DNA of 10,865 bases from Flavobacterium sp. (GTDB lineage: Bacteria; Bacteroidota; Bacteroidia; Flavobacteriales; Flavobacteriaceae): positions 1 to 10,865 of the forward strand of contig NZ_JASLCE010000007.1 in NCBI RefSeq assembly GCF_030146175.1. The letters are read 5' to 3'. Positions 6,397-10,865 of the stretch are shown one piece after another; position 1 is the first letter of the stretch; the number at the start of each line of letters is the position of its first letter. The notes beneath the pieces are model-generated. The model was not told the DNA's origin. It was given only the letters and a program-made list of their open reading frames with translations, and searched no databases. The position numbers were made by a program, and so were the translations under genes.

Positions 6397-7827
6397 TTAG
6401 CTGATTTGAGAGATACGCAGGGTATTTACCATTCCTTTGTCAATCACCGGCATTGCGGCTAGATTAATCATCATATCGCCTTCTTCCACAAATCCTTTCT
6501 CTTTGGAAATACGGTTGATGTCTTCTACAGTATCATCGGTACTCACCAATTTGTCGTAGTAAAACGTATGTACACCCCAAAGCAGACCTAGCTGCGTTAC
6601 GATTTTTTTGTTGGACGTAAACACCAAAATATGAGAATGAGGACGCCAGGCCGAAATCTGGAAAGCCGTGTAACCACTATTGGTTAACGTTGAAATTGCC
6701 TTTGCATCGATATCGTTGGCCATCAAAGCCGCGTGATAACAGATTGATTTGGTGATATAACGTTTGGTTCGAACCAATGGCGGATTTTGTGGAACCTTGA
6801 TTAAGGGCGAATTCTCAACACTTTCGATAATCTGTGTCATTTTTTCAATTACCTGAACCGGATAGTTCCCTACGGAAGTTTCTCCGGAAAGCATTACCGC
6901 ATCGGCACCATCCATAACCGAGTTGGCTACGTCGTTTACTTCGGCACGGGTTGGCGTTAAGCTGGTGATCATCGTTTCCATCATCTGTGTCGCGATAATA
7001 ACCGGAATACGGGCTGTTTTGGCACGGTGAACCAGTTTTTTCTGAATCAACGGAACTTCCTGAGCCGGAATTTCAACACCAAGATCACCACGGGCAACCA
7101 TTAGTCCGTCGGCAAAAGCAACGATTTTATCAATATTTTCAACCGCTTCGGGTTTTTCGATTTTAGCGATAATCGGAATTTTATGATCGGAATGTTTGGC
7201 GATTAAATCCTGAAGATCTTCCAGATCTTTTGGTGTTCTAACAAACGATAAGGCAATCCAGTCCACTTGGTTTTCAATAGCGAAAATCGCATCGCGGATG
7301 TCTTTTTCCGTTAAAGCCGGTAATGAAACTTTAGTATTTGGCAGGTTTACTCCTTTTTTCGATTTCAACGGACCACCTTGAATTACCACGGTTTTTACCT
7401 CGGTATTTTTATCGGTTTCCAGTACTTCAAAAATCAGTTTTCCGTCATCCAAAAGAATACGTTCTCCGGGATTTACATCTTTTGGAAACTCTTTGTAATT
7501 CATATACACCCTTTCGGCAGTTCCCAGAATATCTTCTGCAGTAGTAAACGTAATGGTGTCACCTTTACTCACTACTACGTCTTCTTTCATGACACCGACG
7601 CGAAGTTTTGGACCTTGCAGGTCGGCAAGAATAGAAGTGGTATAACCAAATTCATCGTTTAGTCCTCTAATAATATCGATACGTTCTTTAACATCCGTAT
7701 AGTCAGCGTGAGAAAAATTAATTCGGAAGACATTAACTCCTGTATCAATCATTTCTTTTATTATTTCTCTTGTACTACAAGCAGGGCCAAGTGTCGCTAC
7801 GATTTTTGTCTTTTTTCTTGTCAGCAT
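6397..7827 (-). CDS. pyk: Pyruvate kinase
   Basis: The 476-residue enzyme converts phosphoenolpyruvate and ADP to pyruvate and ATP, the last step of glycolysis. The N-terminus TKIVATLGPACS is diagnostic. The (beta/alpha)8 barrel carries R35, N37, S39 and D69 for ATP and potassium-site contacts, then a mobile B domain (about 75-160), then catalytic K222 with metal ligands E224 (IAKIEKPEA) and D247 (VARGDLGVE), and the family signature around ATQMMETM and AVMLSGETS. A complete C-terminal domain (about 350-470) is the allosteric part in relatives. The segment LQGPKLRVG (L70, Q71, K74, V77) has lysine where potassium-dependent enzymes have glutamate, which predicts potassium-independent activity. 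The start follows the IPExxxVDY stop by 5 bp, so the two share a transcript, and the hairpin at 6351-6374 ends it. Confidence 0.97.
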   Translation of the reverse strand: MLTRKKTKIVATLGPACSTREIIKEMIDTGVNVFRINFSHADYTDVKERIDIIRGLNDEFGYTTSILADLQGPKLRVGVMKEDVVVSKGDTITFTTAEDILGTAERVYMNYKEFPKDVNPGERILLDDGKLIFEVLETDKNTEVKTVVIQGGPLKSKKGVNLPNTKVSLPALTEKDIRDAIFAIENQVDWIALSFVRTPKDLEDLQDLIAKHSDHKIPIIAKIEKPEAVENIDKIVAFADGLMVARGDLGVEIPAQEVPLIQKKLVHRAKTARIPVIIATQMMETMITSLTPTRAEVNDVANSVMDGADAVMLSGETSVGNYPVQVIEKMTQIIESVENSPLIKVPQNPPLVRTKRYITKSICYHAALMANDIDAKAISTLTNSGYTAFQISAWRPHSHILVFTSNKKIVTQLGLLWGVHTFYYDKLVSTDDTVEDINRISKEKGFVEEGDMMINLAAMPVIDKGMVNTLRISQIS

Positions 7828-7832
7828 TGGTA

Positions 7833-8318
7833 TTAGAAAATTAAATTATTTTTCGATTTTAGTTTGTTTTGTTCGATTTTGTAGGCCGTGGTAATCTGTT
7901 TGATTGTCAATAGCTGATCAATCAGTTGGTCCAGGTCAAAAAAATCGTCTGTATTTTCAATTTTTATGATATAATCCACTTTTTTGAGCTCCGGCAACAA
8001 ATATATGTTGGTTGCCATATCAAATTCCGTTTCCTCAAAAAGGGATGTGGCTTTCGTTTGTCGGGTAACCAGCGTTGTTTTATTTGGAATCAGACTCCAG
8101 AATAATTCATGTGCTTCGTCGTCGAAAATAAAGCGGGTAAAATGACTTTTTCCTTCCGGTACCTGAATACCAATATCCTTACCGCTTTTTTCGAATGTAA
8201 CGGGAAGTTTCTGGTTGATAAAATAGGCTAACCGATAGTCTTCCAGGGTCGAATGAATTGCAATCAACTCATAATCTTCGGAGATAAAATCGTTAATCAG
8301 TAGTTTATGAATAGCCAT
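7833..8318 (-). CDS. IPExxxVDY-family protein of unknown function
   Basis: The 161-residue soluble protein has no signal peptide or membrane segment. The segment LPELKKVDY (residues 108-116) matches the motif for which the IPExxxVDY family is named, with Leu for Ile at the first position. The family is found in Bacteroidota and, as far as I know, has no assigned function. The N-terminal part (IAIHSTLEDYRLAYFINQKLP) and the central aromatic FDDEAHELFWSLIPNK, followed by the VDYIIKIE strand, suggest a compact alpha/beta fold. The C-terminus is a lysine- and glutamine-rich helix with a hydrophobic tail. It is the first gene of a tight pair with pyk (5 bp gap) and lies next to rnc. This fixed position suggests a housekeeping role, but no partner can be proved from sequence. 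Confidence 0.85.
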   Translation of the reverse strand: MAIHKLLINDFISEDYELIAIHSTLEDYRLAYFINQKLPVTFEKSGKDIGIQVPEGKSHFTRFIFDDEAHELFWSLIPNKTTLVTRQTKATSLFEETEFDMATNIYLLPELKKVDYIIKIENTDDFFDLDQLIDQLLTIKQITTAYKIEQNKLKSKNNLIF

Positions 8319-8341
8319 ATTCTTTGAAAAAAATCCAAGGG

Positions 8342-8349
8342 TAAAGATA
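8342..8349 (-). promoter_or_regulatory. -7 box candidate for the IPExxxVDY-pyk unit
   Basis: On the minus strand TATCTTTA matches TAnnTTTG except at the last base, 23 bp before the start codon at 8318. The 95-bp gap after rnc contains no clear terminator hairpin, so readthrough from rnc is also possible. Confidence 0.45.
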
Positions 8350-8413
8350 CTACATTAAAGATTTAAAAAACAGGAAAGTAAGGTTGTTAACGATTATTTA
8401 GCAAAGACCGCAC

Positions 8414-9154
8414 TTACTTTTTGTTAATTTTTTCCTGGAATGCGAAATAGGCACGTTGTGAGGCTTTTTCCTCCGCCTTTTTCTTGGAGGTAGCTCTGGC
8501 TTTGGCTACGATTTTGTTGTCGATCTTTAGTTTTACGCCAAAATATTTGATTCCTTCATTGCCGTTATCTTCAAAAACGTCGTACTGGAAGGTGTGTTTT
8601 TCTTTCTGACACCATTCGATCAGCAGACTTTTGTAGCTGATTACTTTTCCTTCGAGTTTGGCGATATCCACATAAGGAACGATCACTTTTTTATGGATAA
8701 ATTTTTCGCAATAGGTAAAGCCGCGATCCAGATAAATAGCGCCAATTAAGGCTTCGAATAAATTACCGTGGATATTTTCGCCAAAATGCTGCGTCGATAC
8801 TTTACTTTCCACATAGCGGATCAGATTCAAGTCTTTGCCCAGTTCGTTCAAGTGTTCGCGGCTAACGATTTTAGACCGCATTTTGGTCAGGTAACCTTCG
8901 TCGCCGGTTGGGACTTTATTGAACAAATGTGCCGCAATTACCGATCCTAGCATAGCGTCGCCCAAAAATTCAAGACGTTCATAATTCATCGGATTTCCTT
9001 CGTCATCGGATTTATTCATCGAACGATGGGTAAAGGCTCTGCGGTAATGAATTAAGTTTATGGGTTTGAATCCCACTATTTTAGAAACTTCATCAAAAAA
9101 AATCCCGTCTTCATTAGAGCGGGAATTTGAAAATATTTTTTTGATAATACTCAT
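8414..9154 (-). CDS. rnc: Ribonuclease III
   Basis: The 246-residue protein cuts double-stranded RNA, as in maturation of rRNA precursors and some mRNAs. The nuclease domain (about 20-160) contains the signature ERLEFLGDA, giving E59, E62 and D66 (E. coli E38, E41 and D45), and HGNLFEALIGAIYLD, giving E134 (E. coli E117). At the E. coli D114 position this protein has N131; the AAT codon is clear in the sequence. A double-stranded-RNA-binding domain follows at about 173-240, starting ISYKSLLIEW and ending with the basic TSKKKAEEKAS helix. About 20 extra N-terminal residues precede the core domain. Its start lies 7 bp after the fabF stop, so fabF and rnc are co-transcribed, a pairing also common elsewhere in bacteria. 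Confidence 0.95.
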   Translation of the reverse strand: MSIIKKIFSNSRSNEDGIFFDEVSKIVGFKPINLIHYRRAFTHRSMNKSDDEGNPMNYERLEFLGDAMLGSVIAAHLFNKVPTGDEGYLTKMRSKIVSREHLNELGKDLNLIRYVESKVSTQHFGENIHGNLFEALIGAIYLDRGFTYCEKFIHKKVIVPYVDIAKLEGKVISYKSLLIEWCQKEKHTFQYDVFEDNGNEGIKYFGVKLKIDNKIVAKARATSKKKAEEKASQRAYFAFQEKINKK

Positions 9155-9161
9155 TACAAGA

Positions 9162-10415
9162 CTACAGATCCAATTTTTTCACAAGTACACATGCATTGTG
9201 ACCACCAAAACCAAATGTATTGCTCATAACCACTTTCATGTCTCTTTTCTGAGCCTGGTTAAAAGTAAAATTCAATTTACCGTCGATGTTTTCATCGTCT
9301 GTAAAATGGTTGATCGTTGGCGGAACGATTCCGTGTACAATCGAAAGGATAGAAGCTATGGCTTCGATGGCTCCGGCAGCACCCAACAGGTGACCGGTCA
9401 TCGATTTGGTAGCGTTCAGGTTTAGGGTATAGGCATGTTCGCCAAATACGTGTTGGATTGCTTTACTTTCGGCAATATCACCAAGAGGTGTCGAAGTACC
9501 GTGCATATTCACACCGTCTACGTCGGTTGGTTGTAAACCGGCATCGCGTAAACAGTTTAGCATTACGTTTTTCGCACCAAATCCTTCCGGATGCGGAGCG
9601 GTAATGTGATGTGCATCGGCCGACATACCACCACCGCTTATTTCGCAGTAGATTCTGGCACCACGAGCGACTGCATGTTCGTATTCTTCCAAAACCAAAG
9701 CACCGGCACCTTCACCTAAAACAAAACCTTCACGATCTTTGTCCATCGGACGGGAAGCCGTTTTTGGGTCATCATTTCGGGTTGATAAAGCATGCATGGC
9801 GTTAAAACCACCCATTCCGGCAATGGTAACGGCTGCTTCCGATCCTCCTGTAACCATCACGTCAGCGTGATTTAAACGGATGTAGTTAAAGGCATCGATA
9901 AGCGCATTTGTAGAAGAAGCACAAGCAGATACCGTAGTAAAGTTTGGTCCTCTGAAACCGTATTTAATAGAGATATGGCCACCGGCAATATCAGCAATCA
10001 TTTTAGGGATAAAGAAAGGGTTGAATTTCGGGATGCCGTTACCTCTTGCAAAATCGGTTACTTCCTGTTGGAACGTTTCCAACCCGCCAATTCCGGATCC
10101 CCAGATCACACCTACTCTGTCTTTGTCTAATTTATCAAAATTGAAATTCGCATCGTTAACCGCTTCTTCTGATGATACCATTGCATATTGTGCATAGCGA
10201 TCCATTTTTCGAGCTTCTTTACGATCTATGAAATTCTCAACATTAAAACCTTTTAATTCGCAGGCAAATTGTGTTTTGAAGTTGGAGGCATCAAAATAAG
10301 TAATTGGAGCAGCTCCGCTTACACCGTTAATAAGACCATTCCAGTATTCCTGAATATTGTTTCCAATAGGAGTAAGAGCACCTAATCCTGTTACTACAAC
10401 TCGTCTTAATTTCAT
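9162..10415 (-). CDS. fabF: Beta-ketoacyl-ACP synthase II
   Basis: The 417-residue thiolase-fold enzyme condenses malonyl-ACP with acyl-ACP to lengthen fatty acids. The Cys-His-His triad of the elongating synthases is complete: C165 in TTVSACASSTNA, H305 in NMHGTSTPLGD and H342 in KSMTGHLLGAAGA. The N-terminus RRVVVTGLGALTPIG and the C-terminal glycine-rich NTFGFGGHNACV complete the signature. Its length and the residues around the triad fit FabF better than FabB, although the two can overlap in function. It lies downstream of acpP, whose product is its substrate carrier, across a 199-bp spacer filled with hairpins, and upstream of rnc by 7 bp. A TAnnTTTG box 28 bp before the start may let fabF-rnc be transcribed separately from acpP. 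Confidence 0.97.
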   Translation of the reverse strand: MKLRRVVVTGLGALTPIGNNIQEYWNGLINGVSGAAPITYFDASNFKTQFACELKGFNVENFIDRKEARKMDRYAQYAMVSSEEAVNDANFNFDKLDKDRVGVIWGSGIGGLETFQQEVTDFARGNGIPKFNPFFIPKMIADIAGGHISIKYGFRGPNFTTVSACASSTNALIDAFNYIRLNHADVMVTGGSEAAVTIAGMGGFNAMHALSTRNDDPKTASRPMDKDREGFVLGEGAGALVLEEYEHAVARGARIYCEISGGGMSADAHHITAPHPEGFGAKNVMLNCLRDAGLQPTDVDGVNMHGTSTPLGDIAESKAIQHVFGEHAYTLNLNATKSMTGHLLGAAGAIEAIASILSIVHGIVPPTINHFTDDENIDGKLNFTFNQAQKRDMKVVMSNTFGFGGHNACVLVKKLDL

Positions 10416-10443
10416 ACGTTCAATTTTATAGTTTCAATTTAAA

Positions 10444-10451
10444 CAAAAATA
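10444..10451 (-). promoter_or_regulatory. -7 box candidate for fabF-rnc, or T-tract of a hairpin
   Basis: On the minus strand TATTTTTG is an exact TAnnTTTG match, 28 bp before the fabF start. The same bases directly follow a hairpin and could be its terminating T-tract. Sequence alone does not separate the two readings, and both may hold. Confidence 0.45.
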
Positions 10452-10490
10452 CCCATGTTGTTTTCTTTTATAAACTAAAGGAAACATGGG
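10452..10490 (-). promoter_or_regulatory. Hairpin upstream of fabF: possible terminator or attenuator
   Basis: Arms CCCATGTT (10452-10459) and AACATGGG (10483-10490) are perfect inverted repeats. An inner stem of about six pairs (10463-10468 with 10477-10482) follows after a 3-nt bulge and closes an 8-nt loop. On the fabF-coding strand the stem is followed by TATTTTTGTTT, like an intrinsic terminator. Its arms have the same core as those of the hairpin after acpP. Confidence 0.55.
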
Positions 10491-10510
10491 CAATTTGATA
10501 GTATATTTAA

Positions 10511-10551
10511 TGATTGTTACCAATCAGTTGTATTTCTTAACCAAATACCTG
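10511..10551 (-). other. Two small hairpins in the acpP-fabF spacer
   Basis: TGATTG (10511-10516) and CAATCA (10521-10526) form a perfect six-pair stem; on the minus strand the loop is GTAA, a stable GNRA-type tetraloop. Next to it GTATTT (10530-10535) pairs with AAATAC (10543-10548) over a 7-nt loop, extended by CAG/CTG after a TT bulge. The stems are short and AT-rich, so each could be chance; their succession is what is notable. Confidence 0.4.
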
Positions 10552-10554
10552 TTG

Positions 10555-10622
10555 AAAAATAATAACACCCATGTATTCACAGTAGCACTGGAACACATGG
10601 GATTAATGAGGTTATTATTTTT
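10555..10622 (-). terminator. Long nested hairpin at the acpP 3' end
   Basis: The outer arms AAAAATAATAAC (10555-10566) and GTTATTATTTTT (10611-10622) are perfect 12-base inverted repeats. Within them CCCATGT (10568-10574) pairs with ACATGGG (10595-10601), and the loop itself folds through TTC/GAA and CAGT/ACTG pairs. On the acpP strand the structure ends in TTATTATTTTT, as in an intrinsic terminator. The arm at 10611-10622 contains the acpP stop codon (10615-10617) and most of the last two lysine codons. Confidence 0.7.
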
Positions 10623-10851
10623 TAGCTTCTTCTATGTAAGAGATAGCTTGGCCAACAGTAGAAATGTTTTCAGCTTGGTCATCTGGAATTTGAATATCGA
10701 ATTCTTTTTCGAACTCCATAATAAGCTCAACAGTGTCTAATGAATCAGCTCCTAAATCGTTAGTGAAGCTTGCTTCCGTTACAACTTCGTTTTCGTCAAC
10801 ACCTAATTTGTCTACGATAATCGCTTTTACTCTTGATGCAATGTCTGACAT
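10615..10851 (-). CDS. acpP: Acyl carrier protein
   Basis: This 78-residue acidic four-helix protein carries growing fatty-acyl chains on a phosphopantetheine arm. The arm is attached by holo-ACP synthase to S37 in the motif [17 protein letters not shown], which is fully conserved here. The N-terminus [18 protein letters not shown] and the C-terminal [16 protein letters not shown] fit the normal full length. It lies 199 bp upstream of fabF, whose enzyme uses it as substrate carrier. The stop codon lies inside the arm of a long terminator-like hairpin, so much of the acpP message probably ends there, which would fit a need for far more ACP than FabF. Only 14 bases precede the start in this window, so its promoter is not visible. 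Confidence 0.98.
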   Translation of the reverse strand: MSDIASRVKAIIVDKLGVDENEVVTEASFTNDLGADSLDTVELIMEFEKEFDIQIPDDQAENISTVGQAISYIEEAKK

Positions 10852-10865
10852 AATCTTTAATTTTA

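Noticed and set aside
7338..7662. Open frames on the plus strand opposite pyk
   Set aside because: They lie wholly inside the well-supported pyk gene, have no recognisable domain and no promoter, and are shadows of its codon use.
10486..10740. An 84-codon plus-strand frame across the acpP-fabF spacer and acpP
   Set aside because: Its first half is the hairpin-rich spacer and its second half is the complement of acpP; the product shows no family likeness.
1..10865. CRISPR arrays, tRNA or rRNA genes
   Set aside because: No regularly spaced direct repeats and no cloverleaf or rRNA-like sequence were seen on either strand.

Overview
The window looks like chromosomal DNA from a member of the Bacteroidota, most likely Flavobacteriaceae and possibly Flavobacterium. 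The signs are a type IX secretion (T9SS) type A sorting domain, -7 boxes of the form TAnnTTTG instead of E. coli-type promoters, almost no Shine-Dalgarno sequences, an IPExxxVDY-family protein, and the gene order acpP-fabF-rnc-IPExxxVDY-pyk. There are no tRNA or rRNA genes, insertion sequences or CRISPR arrays. It is mostly core genome with one locally rearranged spot at the left end.

Left part (1-1170): the 3' end of a secreted CUB-domain protein with a T9SS sorting tail, its terminator, and a second, headless copy of the same 3' end that carries its own decayed terminator. This is the clearest trace of past duplication and deletion here.

Middle left (1184-3086): a small four-helix membrane protein; an RlpA-like double-psi beta-barrel protein behind a well-formed sigma-54-type -24/-12 promoter; then, on the opposite strand, a two-gene unit of a CYTH-domain phosphohydrolase-like protein and a YCII-domain lipoprotein. 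The RlpA and YCII genes converge with one base between their stop codons.

Middle (3182-6344): a large membrane protein of the family labelled 'site-specific recombinase' (Gcr/SpecificRecomb), followed 31 bp later by dinB (DNA polymerase IV). dinB ends at a hairpin it shares with the convergent pyk gene.

Right part (6397-10851, minus strand, read right to left): acpP, fabF, rnc, an IPExxxVDY-family gene and pyk. acpP and fabF supply the acyl carrier and condensing enzyme of fatty-acid synthesis, rnc processes double-stranded RNA, and pyk makes pyruvate and ATP at the end of glycolysis. fabF-rnc (7 bp) and IPExxxVDY-pyk (5 bp) are tightly packed. A 95-bp gap with a promoter-like box separates the two pairs.

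The most interesting non-coding feature is the 199-bp acpP-fabF spacer. It is almost filled by consecutive hairpins; the two outer ones share the arm sequence CCCATGT/ACATGGG, and one begins inside the last acpP codons. It could set ACP and FabF at different levels by termination or attenuation. I did not find a wholly new multi-gene system.
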